From NCBI RefSeq assembly GCF_003762925.1, contig NZ_RJUK01000001.1, positions 1,426,001 to 1,490,000 on the forward strand: a stretch of DNA of 64,000 nt, given 5' to 3'. The position numbers and the translations under genes are program-made. This document shows positions 8,763 to 17,279 of this stretch, one piece after another. The notes beneath the pieces were generated by a model. That model was not told the origin of the DNA. It did no database searches and saw only the letters and a program-made list of their open reading frames with translations. The stretch's first letter is position 1; every line of letters starts with the position of its first letter. The stretch comes from Marinimicrobium koreense (GTDB lineage Bacteria > Pseudomonadota > Gammaproteobacteria > Pseudomonadales > Cellvibrionaceae).

Positions 8763-9017
8763 TCAGCCACTCTTGCGGATGTAATACCGGTACTCTTCCC
8801 CTTCGCTTTCTTCCAGCACCAACTCATGCCCGAGAAACAGACAGAACTTGGGCACGTCCCGCTCCGTGGATGGATCGGTGGCAATCATCTCGATCACCTC
8901 ACCCGCCGCGACCTCACGCACCGCCCGATGCAACAACATGACCGGTTCCGGGCATACCAGGCCCCGGGCGTCCAACGCTTTGTGAATGGTCCCCGGACGT
9001 TCTTTGTGATCAGACAT
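8763..9017 (-). CDS. tusA: Sulfur carrier protein TusA
   Basis: A small sulfurtransferase that passes persulfide sulfur from IscS toward tRNA 2-thiolation (mnm5s2U34) and other routes. The motif LDARGLVCPEPVMLLHRAV contains the active cysteine, and the 84-residue length is standard. ATG 9017 is preferred to a TTG one codon earlier because GGAAGGG lies 4 nt upstream. MnmC, which completes the C5 modification of the same nucleoside, is encoded at 31881. Confidence 0.93.
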   Translation of the reverse strand: MSDHKERPGTIHKALDARGLVCPEPVMLLHRAVREVAAGEVIEMIATDPSTERDVPKFCLFLGHELVLEESEGEEYRYYIRKSG

Positions 9018-9106
9018 CAACCCTTCCCGTTATCATCAAGACGAAATTTTCGGCTTTTGCCGGTAAAGCACATACTTCGTTGCTAGACTTGAAGTAGGAG
9101 ATCCGC

Positions 9107-9160
9107 CCGCAGGAGCGAAGCGCTGTTTCAGCGAACCGAGGCGTCGAGTTTTACAGGGGT
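9107..9160 (+). repeat. Possible degenerate copy of the hairpin-element core
   Basis: GGAGCGAAGCGCTGTTTCAGCG contains a small hairpin (CGCTG-TTT-CAGCG, 9121-9133), followed by GAGTTTTACAGGGGTAG, which loosely resembles the GAGCTACAGGGACGTA core of the element at 53065. The long outer arms are missing, so this may be a decayed or chance copy. It ends just before the gene at 9168. Confidence 0.3.
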
Positions 9161-9167
9161 AGTCTTT

Positions 9168-9548
9168 ATGCCGTCACCCAATCGCCATACTGCACATAGT
9201 GCTTTAACGCCCACTGCTCTGGCCATCACCTCTCATCTACTGCGCCATGATAACCCGAATCTTGCGCAAGCCATACAGCAGGCGTTGAGGTCTCTCCCCT
9301 CAGCGCCGGCCCCAACCACCGCAGAAATCACCAGCGCCGCACTCAATCGCCAATTGCTCAGCAACCTCCACGCGCAAACGGTTGGAGAAATACTCGCAGC
9401 GCTGACGGCTCTGGGGCAACAGGCGTTGCACGACCATCAACGCCACCCCGAGCGCGTCGCGTTATTGCATGAGCTGCTGGATGAATGGGTCGCGCTGGCG
9501 GAGTGGATTCTGCAGCGCAACGAAAGTCCGCCCAGCCAGTGGCATTGA
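9168..9548 (+). CDS. Hypothetical protein
   Basis: A 126-residue protein with an AGGGG ribosome site 9 nt before ATG 9168. It appears all helical (ITSHLLRHDNPNLAQAIQQA, EILAALTALGQQALHDHQR, LLHELLDEWVALAEWILQ), with a Pro/Thr-rich linker between two helical parts. No signal peptide or membrane segment is evident. Codon use resembles the neighbours, so I accept it as coding. The family is not recognised. Confidence 0.65.
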   Translation: MPSPNRHTAHSALTPTALAITSHLLRHDNPNLAQAIQQALRSLPSAPAPTTAEITSAALNRQLLSNLHAQTVGEILAALTALGQQALHDHQRHPERVALLHELLDEWVALAEWILQRNESPPSQWH

Positions 9549-9625
9549 CGCGCGCTTTGCATTCCCGGGCGCGGGCGCTAGAATAGCGCTTTTAACGCCT
9601 TTATTTTCATTAGCCGGAATCATTC

Positions 9626-9916
9626 ATGATCTACGTGCTCGTTGAACGCCACATTGCCGACGGAATGGAAAGTACCTACGAAATGGCCGCGCGCAAAGCG
9701 CTCAAATCCGCTTATCAGGCCGAAGGATTTCTCAGCGGTGAAACCCTGCGGGACTTGCAGCGGCCCAACCACCACTACCTGCTGTCCAAGTGGCGCTCCC
9801 TGCACGACTGGAAACGCTGGTATTACAGCGACGAGCGTCACGAGGTCATGAACCAGCTAAATCCGACGCTCGCGGACTTTGAAAAAATCACCTTGCTGGA
9901 CAAGAATCCCGTCTAG
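9626..9916 (+). CDS. Antibiotic biosynthesis monooxygenase (ABM) domain protein
   Basis: A 96-residue single-domain protein of the dimeric alpha-beta barrel (ABM) superfamily, related to cofactor-free monooxygenases and HmoA/IsdG-like proteins. The opening MIYVLVERHIADGMESTYE, the central GFLSGETLRDLQRPNHHYLL and SKWRSLHDWKRWYYSDER show the expected beta-alpha-beta pattern with a conserved Trp. The substrate cannot be told. It is convergent with rlmM, 12 bp apart. Confidence 0.8.
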   Translation: MIYVLVERHIADGMESTYEMAARKALKSAYQAEGFLSGETLRDLQRPNHHYLLSKWRSLHDWKRWYYSDERHEVMNQLNPTLADFEKITLLDKNPV

Positions 9917-9928
9917 CAAGGCGCACAA

Positions 9929-10984
9929 TCAGCGCAACCGCATGATGTGGCCGGTCACTTCTTCGCGGTCGTGATACAGCTGCTTGAACGCCAGCGCCAC
10001 ATCCAGCCCCGCCGCTTCACACTGCTGCTCGATTCGCTCCCGCAAGCGCGCCACTTCGGCATAGCGCTGCTTCATGGGCAGCTTCAGATTGAATACCGCC
10101 TCCCGACACCAGCCCTGGCTGACCCAGAGCGCAATCATATTCGCCACCCGTGCCGGCTTGTCGGCAATATCACAGACCAGCCAATCCACCGACTTTTTCG
10201 GCTGATAGACAAAACCGTCTTCCCGATGATGAGTGACCTGGCCGGACTCCATCAGTGACTCCGCCATGGGGCCATTGTCCACCGCATCGACAAACATGCC
10301 CCGGCGCACCAATTGCCAGGTCCAGCCCCCCGGCGCCGCCCCGAGATCCACCGCTCTAAGCCCGCCGGCGAGGCGAACATCCCACTCGTACTCTGGGATG
10401 AAGTGATGCCAGGCTTCTTCCAATTTCAACGTGGCCCGGCTCGGGGCCTCTCTGGGCTGACGCAGGCGGGGAATTCCCATGGGCCAGGCGGCGCGGTTGT
10501 CCACCGGGCTGACGCCGAGGTACATACACTGGCCGGACAGTACCAGCAGATGCCAGTGCCAACGGCTCTTGGGGTCCACCAGGCGCTGCTTTTTCAGGGC
10601 GGCCATCAAGGGTGAGGTCAGCTTTTTACCGAGCGTCGACAGCTCTTTACCCTCATTGGTATCGGGTGTTTCCACTACCAGGGAGCGGGCGGCGGGAAGC
10701 GCCTGGGCCGCTTCCACCAGCGGCCCGACCCGATCCCCCGGGGGCAGGTTGGCCAGCGGCGCAGTGGTCACGAACCACTGCCGGGCAAACACCAGATCCA
10801 TAAAATGCAGTTGCCCCACCAGCCTCTGCGCACCGTCGGGCTCATGGGTCACGTAGATCACATAGGCCTGCCCTTCGCGGGTTTTGATAAACCCGTACAC
10901 ACCGGCGGCGGTCGCCAGCTCCTGGATTTCTGCCGCGCACTCTTTTTCAAAACCGGGCCGACAATGTAAAAACAGATGGTTCAC
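9929..10984 (-). CDS. rlmM: 23S rRNA 2'-O-ribose C2498 methyltransferase RlmM
   Basis: SAM-dependent methylation of 23S rRNA C2498. The N-terminal THUMP-like region starts HLFLHCRPGFEKECAAEI. The Rossmann methyltransferase motif is AVDLGAAPGGWTWQLVRRG, with catalytic acidic VCDIADKP and lysine FNLKLPMKQRY. GTG 10984 overlaps the TGA of the hydrolase gene (GTGA), and GGGGAG lies upstream. Length 351 is normal for RlmM. It is the last gene of a yheU-hydrolase-rlmM unit. Confidence 0.93.
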   Translation of the reverse strand: MNHLFLHCRPGFEKECAAEIQELATAAGVYGFIKTREGQAYVIYVTHEPDGAQRLVGQLHFMDLVFARQWFVTTAPLANLPPGDRVGPLVEAAQALPAARSLVVETPDTNEGKELSTLGKKLTSPLMAALKKQRLVDPKSRWHWHLLVLSGQCMYLGVSPVDNRAAWPMGIPRLRQPREAPSRATLKLEEAWHHFIPEYEWDVRLAGGLRAVDLGAAPGGWTWQLVRRGMFVDAVDNGPMAESLMESGQVTHHREDGFVYQPKKSVDWLVCDIADKPARVANMIALWVSQGWCREAVFNLKLPMKQRYAEVARLRERIEQQCEAAGLDVALAFKQLYHDREEVTGHIMRLR

Positions 10985-11616
10985 GGGCGATCTCCCCAGT
11001 GTTGATCGATCCAGTCGACGATACCTTCGATCGCCGACTGCCAATGTTGTTGCTGACGGAACCCGGACTTCACTCGCGGTTTGAAGTCGTGGTCACCATC
11101 GTCCAGCCAGAGCCAGTTCAGGGTCGCCGGTAGATCATAAGCCCGGACCTCGTCCCGATTACCCAGCGCATCGCGAGTACCCTGCACTATCAGGGTCGTT
11201 ACCTGAACCGCCTGTAAGGGCTCCAGACGGGTCTTGTCCGGCTTGCCCACCGGATGAAAGGGGTAGCCCAGGCAAACCAGGCCCGACACCCCGGGCTCAT
11301 TGGCCACCAGGCTGGCCATCCGCCCACCCAGCGACTTGCCGCCTATCAGCAGGGGAAGTGCCGTTGGTCTCGCGGACGCCATCGCCTCGCGCCACGCCTC
11401 CAGTAGCTCGGGCTGGCGATTGGGTGGCCGCTTTTTGCCCCCACTCCGCCGCTCGGCCATATAGGGAAACTCAAACCGCCAGACGTCAACGCCCCGGGCA
11501 CAGAGCCCCTCGGCCATGGCGTTCATGAAGTCACTGTCCATGGACGCGCCCGCCCCGTGGGCCAGCAGCAAGCGGGCCGACGGGTTCGGCGGGGTGTTTT
11601 TCAGCCAGTCAGTCAT
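10981..11616 (-). CDS. Alpha/beta-hydrolase family protein (KANL3/Tex30-like)
   Basis: A 211-residue serine hydrolase fold. The oxyanion region is LLLAHGAGASMDSDFM, the nucleophile elbow GGKSLGGRMAS, the acid is in VQGTRDALGN, and the histidine in DGDHDFKPR. The motif spacing matches the small dienelactone-hydrolase-like family. ATG 11616 overlaps the yheU stop by 8 bp (ATGACTGA). The substrate is unknown. Confidence 0.85.
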   Translation of the reverse strand: MTDWLKNTPPNPSARLLLAHGAGASMDSDFMNAMAEGLCARGVDVWRFEFPYMAERRSGGKKRPPNRQPELLEAWREAMASARPTALPLLIGGKSLGGRMASLVANEPGVSGLVCLGYPFHPVGKPDKTRLEPLQAVQVTTLIVQGTRDALGNRDEVRAYDLPATLNWLWLDDGDHDFKPRVKSGFRQQQHWQSAIEGIVDWIDQHWGDRP

Positions 11617-11839
11617 CCCCGAACTCCCGGGCATCCCGCTCCGGAAGCAGACTGACGGTTTCGGTGGCGGGGTCGAACACGATCACCACATCGCCCCGCT
11701 CAATCTGGGCTTGTACCTGCTGTACCTTTCGCTCCAGGCTGGTTTCCTCCCAGCCGTAGTCGGTGCCCTCACGCGTGATGAACTCTTCAATAAGGCCTCG
11801 CAGGGCGTCGGCGGATACTTGCTGATGGGGAATGATCAT
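11609..11839 (-). CDS. yheU: YheU family protein
   Basis: A 76-residue conserved gammaproteobacterial protein of unknown function. MIIPHQQVSADALRGLIEEF, then FITREGTDYGWEETSLERKV and VQAQIERGDVVIVFDP, match the YheU family end to end. ATG 11839 was chosen because family members start with M-(I/L)-I-P; the longer frame upstream has no homology I recognise. In E. coli yheU also sits beside an alpha/beta hydrolase gene (yheT). Confidence 0.88.
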   Translation of the reverse strand: MIIPHQQVSADALRGLIEEFITREGTDYGWEETSLERKVQQVQAQIERGDVVIVFDPATETVSLLPERDAREFGDD

Positions 11840-11901
11840 GGCTTCACAATGACTTTTTTCCGGGGTTGCGCCACAATGGTGGCATAACAACTCTGAAGTG
11901 G

Positions 11902-12435
11902 ATGACAACGATGCAACACTATTTGATTTTGACGCTGATCAGCGACGACAAGCCGGGCATTGTGGAGCGACTGGCGCAGATTATCCAGCAGCACGAGGGC
12001 AATTGGCTGGAAAGTCGCCTATCGCACCTGGCCGGCAAGTTTGCGGGTATTGTACAGGTTGCGGTGCCCGAAGCGCAGCGCGAACCCTTGACCGCCGCCC
12101 TGCAGGCGCTGGGCGGACAGGGGCTGAAGCTGGTGGTGGAATCCGCACAAGCCACCGAGCGCGCGCCCTTCCGCGCCTTCCGCTTTACCGTGGCGGGGCC
12201 GGATCGCGCCGGCATCGTGTTGGAAATCGCCCAAGCGTTCGCCGAACGCAGCATAAATATGGGCGAGTTGGAAACCGATTATTCCAGCATGCCCTGGTCC
12301 GGCGAGCCACTGTTTCAGGCCAACGGCGTGATTGAGGTTCCGGAGTCGGTGGATATGGACGAGCTACACGATGATCTGGATTCCATTGCGGATCAGTTGG
12401 CGATTGATATCCGTCTGGAAGAGGACCAACCGTAG
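11902..12435 (+). CDS. ACT-domain protein, GcvR-like (glycine cleavage repressor family)
   Basis: A 177-residue protein of two ACT domains: residues about 4-85 (HYLILTLISDDKPGIVERLA) and about 92-175 (RFTVAGPDRAGIVLEIAQAF). This is the GcvR architecture, in which ACT domains bind small ligands such as glycine and modulate GcvA. There is no DNA-binding domain. Start at ATG 11902, or 11911 nine bases on. It is divergent from yheU. No gcv genes are in the window, so the regulatory target is unproven. Confidence 0.82.
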   Translation: MTTMQHYLILTLISDDKPGIVERLAQIIQQHEGNWLESRLSHLAGKFAGIVQVAVPEAQREPLTAALQALGGQGLKLVVESAQATERAPFRAFRFTVAGPDRAGIVLEIAQAFAERSINMGELETDYSSMPWSGEPLFQANGVIEVPESVDMDELHDDLDSIADQLAIDIRLEEDQP

Positions 12436-12488
12436 GATACCCATGTAGTATCACTTACAAAGCCTTATCGGTGCATTCGTCACGCTCC

Positions 12489-12598
12489 GGTATCAGCGAG
12501 GAACACCTATTGCAGACCCGCCGTGAACCCATCCTTGGGGGCTTCTCGTCGGCATCCATGCCTCCGAGAGTCTGCAATAGGTGTTCCTCGCTGATACC
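12489..12598 (-). repeat. Nested-hairpin intergenic element, copy A
   Basis: Perfect 29-bp outer arms at 12489-12517 and 12570-12598 (starting GGTATCAGCG, ending GATACC) enclose 52 nt. On the minus strand the interior holds a small hairpin (GGCAT-GG-ATGCC) and then the core GGATGGGTTCACGGCG. The same order of parts, with different arm sequences, occurs at 53065 and 53333. There is no U tract. It lies in the convergent gap between the GcvR-like gene and mshQ. Confidence 0.88.
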
Positions 12599-12624
12599 TC
12601 GGTGCCACATTTGAACTTCAGCAC

Positions 12625-12680
12625 CCGTAGGGTGGATCGGTCCGACGTCTCGGAGCGCGAAGCGCGTCATCCACCGAAAA
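12625..12680. repeat. REP-like repeat, GTGGAT variant
   Basis: GTAGGGTGGATCGGTCCGAC is followed about 40 nt later by the inverted partner GCGCGTCATCCACC, with an inner GCGCGAAGCGCG. The segment GGATCGGTCCGACG(T/C)CTCGGAG is shared with the repeat near 39113. It lies directly beside nested-hairpin element A. Confidence 0.7.
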
Positions 12681-12699
12681 CCTTAAAGCTCAGCACGCC

Positions 12700-15600
12700 C
12701 TACTCCAGAACCTCTCGCCAATAAATGATTCGATCGTGCCCCCGGTAAGAACCAAAACCGATGTTCGCCGGCGGCATCTGAATATCGTTCAGAAAATCAC
12801 CGTCCTGATTCCAGTCGAAGCGCAGCCAAGGGCGGTTGGTCAGGTCAAGCTCGATATCGAACGAACCGGTATTGCCCTCCCCCGGTGCGGTGAAGTAATG
12901 ATCGGCATCACTGCTGCTGAAGTTGACACCCACCCCGTCGAGATCGGCGTATTGACCCGTGGTGCTGCCGCCACCAATGGGAACCGTCCGGTTGCTGTCG
13001 TCCACCAGGTCGCCGGTGGGCTGGTAATTGATCGCGTCTCGGGGAATGCGGGTGCAGCTGTCATCGACGTTGCGGACAAATTCTGAACCGTTCCAGTATT
13101 CGGTATAAAAAGGCACTGGCAGGTCAACGACTTCGGGGCCAAAGGCATCATTCAAACGGAGCCGGCCAAAGCGCAGGTTGAGCGGATCACCCAGAGCGAC
13201 TGCGCTGCAGTTTCCCGCTGCTGCGCAGTCACCGCTGGTGTTGGCATTCATGTCCAGGTCTACCATTGGACGGCCATCCAGTGAATCCATCAGGGTCAAA
13301 CCCCATTGCAAGTCCGCCCTGGGACCATCCGGGCGTGTATTGGATGCTCTTAGAAAAGCGGCGCTAGAATCAGTTACTGTGAGCACCCCGCCGCTCCAGT
13401 CGGCCTCGTTCTCCGCCTGAACCCTCCCGCTTAATTCGCTGCCATTGGCGGCGTCATCGTTTTCGGCGACGTAGCCAGGGTTCGCGGTGCCCGCATACGC
13501 CAGAGTGGTATCGTCGTAGTTGCTTACCACAGCGCCATTCAGGTTGCGGGCACTGACGGTATAGGACAGGTCGATCGCAGCCTGATGCATATAGCTGAAG
13601 GGTCCGCAGGCATCGCTGGCGGTGCTTCCATTCAGCGTATAGTCGTATGGATAAAACCGGCCCACGGGATCACTTTCGGTCACTTCCACCAAGTCGCCTG
13701 CACCGAGATAATCGTCACCGACCAAGCGGGGTTCCAGAGTAATGGTGCCCACATTATCCCAGCTCACCCCATCGCCAAGCGCTACGCCGTTATCTTCGCG
13801 AGTCAGACTCCCTGCACCGCCCAGGTTTCCGAGGCTGCCGCCCGAGGGGTAAACCAATTCACTCAGTTCAAGACGGACGCTCTGTGCTGGCGATTCATTG
13901 CCGAAGTTGGGAGTCACTGCGCCATTGCTATTCCGGGCTTCGACCCGCACTGAGAAGGGCTCTCCCGACGCCACGAAACCAGCTCCGGACCCCGTACCGC
14001 CGGGATTGGATTGCCCCGCAGCGCCCTGCACGTCGGTCACGACCAAGGTGTGGGGTTTGACGATAAAGCGATTACTCTGACCGACCAGGTCCACCGCCGG
14101 TTGCTCGCCCTCTTCTGGCAAACTCAACTGTGCCCAGAGGCGAATATCACCCACGTCGGAGTACTCCAGCGGAATGTCCGCGTAGCCTTCGTCATCAAAG
14201 CCGAGAGAGACGGGCGAGTAGGCCGGACCTGCACCGGCATTGTTCGCCTGAATGAAGGTTGATGCCAGGCTAAGGGTTTGGCCCGCACGGCAACTGCCGG
14301 GGTTGATACACTCATAGCCCAGCTGCACCGTACGGGTCTGGTTGTCCACTCGCGCCTCGCAGGAGCCGGTTTCATCATCGGTGCGCACCGCACGAATGAC
14401 CGGATTGAGGTCTTCGGTGCCGGCCACCTGATTGGGCAGAGGCCCACCGGAGCGATCCCCGTAAAACACCAGCCCGGTATCAGCAAAGTTCACCGGGCCG
14501 GAGCTGCCGGAAGCTGTGCCATCGGTCACCGACAACCCCACCTCAGCCGGGCTGAGTTGACGCAGAAAGGCGGTAAAGTTGTTCTCCGAGCCTGAAAAAA
14601 CATAAGTGCCATCACCAACCCAGGCAGTATCTCCCGAATCCGGCACCGGATCGGCCAGCAAGTCCACTACTGTGCCCGCGGCAGGCACAACCGCATTGCC
14701 AGCGCTGTCCCTGGCGGTAATCACTACCGGTAAGGCTTCACAGGTCACACCGTTATTGGCGTGCACCAGGGTGTAGGAGTCGACTCGGTTACCGGGGCAA
14801 TGATAGAGACCGGTGGCGGTGCCATTTGCGTTACCGACGGGAATCGGCACAAAGCCGCTCGTAGCGCCAGGCGCGTCCCAGCGCAGCCGGATTTCAGAAT
14901 CGATAAATTCCTCGAAATATTCCAGCTCAATATCGTAGCTCTGCCCTGCTTCCAGGTTCACAACACCACTGGTATCGTTGGTTGCTGGCTGAGGAGCCCA
15001 CTCATCGATGACCAGATCACCGTCTACGCGAAGGCGAACACCATCATCAGACCGGGTCTGAAAACGATAGCCGCCTGTTTGCGTGATGTGTAACCGTCCG
15101 CTCCAGCGTACCGAGAACTCATCGTCGCCCACCCCGGCTACCCCAGGACCGCCCAGTCCCCAATTGAAGTCCACCGGGCCATCAACGCGGGTGCCCTCAG
15201 GCGCGCCCGCCAGATTCATGTTGTTATAGAACTCGCCAAAGAGCCCAGGCACCGGCGTTCCGGTCGGACAAATACTCTGGCTGCAAGGGTGTCGGGCCTG
15301 AAAAATCGCCTGCACTTCAGGCTCTGTCAGAACTCCTTCGTAAATACGGACCTCATCAAGCTGCGCTTGAAGATAATTTAACGCCACGCTGCTACTGGTG
15401 TTTTCTACTCGACCAATGCTCGAGAAGCCGTTGCCAATAATGCCTGTTCCGGTGGTTCCTCTGCTGTCCAACGCGCCATTGATGAAAATCTGATACTCAC
15501 CACTTTCGTGATTTCGCGTAAGCGCCACATGTGTCCAGTTTCCTGTACTCACCTGAGCATTCGAAACCGTTGTGTTATTATTTCCCACCGTCAAGCCAAT

Positions 15601-16848
15601 CCGCCCCTGCGGATTCAACCAACCCCAGAAAATATCGTCGGCGCCCCCGTTCTCCTCTATACCAGCCACAGCCGGGGAGGACCAGGCCGTCGAGTTGCCG
15701 GTTTGTGTGGTTTTAATCCAGAACGCCATGCTGGCGGTGCGATTGAGGGTTCCGGATAAACCCGGCACACTCAGATAATCATCTACTCCATCAAACTCCC
15801 CATATCCGCAAGTACCCGGATCGCCTGAAAGCGCCGGAGCAACATCGGCCGTATCAGCGCCGTTTTGCGCTGTCGCGTTATTGCCATTGCCACTGCTGTC
15901 GATCACCTCACCTGCGGTACCGCTCCAACCAGCTTCGTCCATCCGCCAATCCGCGATTAAGGTCGCAGGAGTGCCACCCGTAGGATCGCAAAACGGCGTA
16001 TAGTCCAGGTCAGGTGCTATGGCACTTGGATAACTGACGATAGTCTCTTGAGCAAGCTGTACCTCTTCCGCAGATAAGGCCCCGTTAATAACCACTTGAT
16101 ATTCGGTTATTATTAGCCCATCAGCATATAAAAATCCTGTGATGGCGGAGAACTGTCTGACAGTGATCGAACCCGTTGCGTAGATAAAAAGCTGTCCTGG
16201 ACTGAACCCAGACGTAACCATGTCATAACCAAGTACAACATCACCGTCGACAAATATCCGGACCGGGTCCGAGTTTCCACCTTGCTTGGTAACCTCGGTT
16301 TCCTGACCAAGCGTCATATCACCAGTAATCCAATAATCCCCGGACCGAAAGCGGACTTCGGATTGATAACCAGTAGAAAAGGCTCGCATTCGATATTCAC
16401 CACCTTCACTGTTGAAGGTAGCTCTCACCCGTTGGGGAACGGTTATATTTACATACTGACCAGCATTAATGTTCGTATTGCCCCCTGAAGCCGTGACAGA
16501 GCCCGAGCTACCGTTGCTTTGAAGAACAGCAACGGAGCTCGGGGTACTCGGATAACCCGTTGCCTGGCACGTACCCGAGTCGCAAATAGCTTGCCCCGGC
16601 GAGGACTGCTGTATCAGTTCTGGTGTAGAGATAAGACCACCGCCACCGTTAATTTCAGCCTGGTAACCTGCATTGACACTCCCAGTTGAAGAGTGACTTT
16701 GAACTCCGTTAGTGAATACCGCGTCACAGGCGACGGACCAGGCCAGCGGAGAGAACAGCAAACTCCCAATGAAAAGAAGAAAGCGTGCTAAGACGCACGA
16801 AAATTGGAAACAGGCGAACCGAGTGTTGAAACTGAAGAAGCGTCCCAT
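12700..16848 (-). CDS. mshQ: MSHA biogenesis protein MshQ with LamG and PA14-like domains
   Basis: A 1382-residue secreted or surface protein, last gene of the pilus operon. A signal-like hydrophobic segment (residues about 15-38) is followed by a Ser/Gly-rich region; a LamG/concanavalin-like domain at about 295-520 (LIADWRMDEAGW, YGEFDGVDDYLSVPG, LDEVRIYEGVLTEPEV); a PA14-like domain at about 535-665 (GLFGEFYNNMNL, SGRLHITQTGGYRF, SDDGVRLRVDGDLVID); and a long C-terminal part resembling the DUF6701 region of MshQ. ATG 16848 overlaps the mshP stop (TGATG). The domains suggest adhesion or glycan binding; this is inferred. Confidence 0.87.
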   Translation of the reverse strand: MGRFFSFNTRFACFQFSCVLARFLLFIGSLLFSPLAWSVACDAVFTNGVQSHSSTGSVNAGYQAEINGGGGLISTPELIQQSSPGQAICDSGTCQATGYPSTPSSVAVLQSNGSSGSVTASGGNTNINAGQYVNITVPQRVRATFNSEGGEYRMRAFSTGYQSEVRFRSGDYWITGDMTLGQETEVTKQGGNSDPVRIFVDGDVVLGYDMVTSGFSPGQLFIYATGSITVRQFSAITGFLYADGLIITEYQVVINGALSAEEVQLAQETIVSYPSAIAPDLDYTPFCDPTGGTPATLIADWRMDEAGWSGTAGEVIDSSGNGNNATAQNGADTADVAPALSGDPGTCGYGEFDGVDDYLSVPGLSGTLNRTASMAFWIKTTQTGNSTAWSSPAVAGIEENGGADDIFWGWLNPQGRIGLTVGNNNTTVSNAQVSTGNWTHVALTRNHESGEYQIFINGALDSRGTTGTGIIGNGFSSIGRVENTSSSVALNYLQAQLDEVRIYEGVLTEPEVQAIFQARHPCSQSICPTGTPVPGLFGEFYNNMNLAGAPEGTRVDGPVDFNWGLGGPGVAGVGDDEFSVRWSGRLHITQTGGYRFQTRSDDGVRLRVDGDLVIDEWAPQPATNDTSGVVNLEAGQSYDIELEYFEEFIDSEIRLRWDAPGATSGFVPIPVGNANGTATGLYHCPGNRVDSYTLVHANNGVTCEALPVVITARDSAGNAVVPAAGTVVDLLADPVPDSGDTAWVGDGTYVFSGSENNFTAFLRQLSPAEVGLSVTDGTASGSSGPVNFADTGLVFYGDRSGGPLPNQVAGTEDLNPVIRAVRTDDETGSCEARVDNQTRTVQLGYECINPGSCRAGQTLSLASTFIQANNAGAGPAYSPVSLGFDDEGYADIPLEYSDVGDIRLWAQLSLPEEGEQPAVDLVGQSNRFIVKPHTLVVTDVQGAAGQSNPGGTGSGAGFVASGEPFSVRVEARNSNGAVTPNFGNESPAQSVRLELSELVYPSGGSLGNLGGAGSLTREDNGVALGDGVSWDNVGTITLEPRLVGDDYLGAGDLVEVTESDPVGRFYPYDYTLNGSTASDACGPFSYMHQAAIDLSYTVSARNLNGAVVSNYDDTTLAYAGTANPGYVAENDDAANGSELSGRVQAENEADWSGGVLTVTDSSAAFLRASNTRPDGPRADLQWGLTLMDSLDGRPMVDLDMNANTSGDCAAAGNCSAVALGDPLNLRFGRLRLNDAFGPEVVDLPVPFYTEYWNGSEFVRNVDDSCTRIPRDAINYQPTGDLVDDSNRTVPIGGGSTTGQYADLDGVGVNFSSSDADHYFTAPGEGNTGSFDIELDLTNRPWLRFDWNQDGDFLNDIQMPPANIGFGSYRGHDRIIYWREVLE

Positions 16849-17279
16849 CAAAACCTCGCCTGAACCGTCAGAGAGCGCACTGCTCGCGTGGGACCACTGC
16901 CGCATTGACTGCTGGCGGAAAGGTTGTACAAGCCCGGCTCCGCCAGCTCACACTGAACTTGTGCCGTGCACAGGTTAAGACCGTTGATACCGGAGAAGTC
17001 AATACTGGTATTCAGTGAAGCGCAGCGATTATCAACCGGGGGACGAGCGTTGGCATTGGGGTAGAACAATTCACTCAGGCCTCGCTGAACCGCGCTTTCT
17101 GCTGCGTACAGCGCCTGCACGGTAACCACCTCCTGAACGCTGGCAATACTGCTTTGGCTTGTCGTGCGCCATAACGCCAGGGAGGCAAAACCCATCACGA
17201 CGATAATAAACAGCGCAACCGGCAACAGAAAGCCGTCCTGCTTCCGCATAGCACGATGTTGAAAAAGATCAGGGGACAT
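16848..17279 (-). CDS. mshP: MSHA biogenesis protein MshP
   Basis: A 143-residue pilin-like protein with one N-terminal transmembrane helix (RKQDGFLLPVALFIIVVMGF). As usual for MshP/PilX-type proteins it lacks the Glu at mature position +5. ATG 17279 has AGGAGGT 11 nt upstream and overlaps mshO by 11 bp; ATG 17249 is the alternative. It is probably a minor component of the pilus assembly or tip complex. Confidence 0.85.
   Translation of the reverse strand: MSPDLFQHRAMRKQDGFLLPVALFIIVVMGFASLALWRTTSQSSIASVQEVVTVQALYAAESAVQRGLSELFYPNANARPPVDNRCASLNTSIDFSGINGLNLCTAQVQCELAEPGLYNLSASSQCGSGPTRAVRSLTVQARF

Noticed and set aside
9061-9167. Full nested-hairpin element upstream of the gene at 9168
   Set aside because: A small hairpin and a core-like GAGTTTTACAGGGG are present, but there are no outer complementary arms, so it is listed only as a possible remnant.
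12489-12598. Integron attC site
   Set aside because: Variable arms around a structured centre recall attC, but the conserved R'' and R' boxes (GTTRRRY and RYYYAAC) are not found at the arm ends, no integrase is present, and the element sits alone between housekeeping genes.
16848-17279. MshP as a broken pilin gene
   Set aside because: Glu +5 and a classical prepilin site are missing, but this is normal for MshP/PilX-type proteins, and the reading frame and overlaps with its neighbours are intact.
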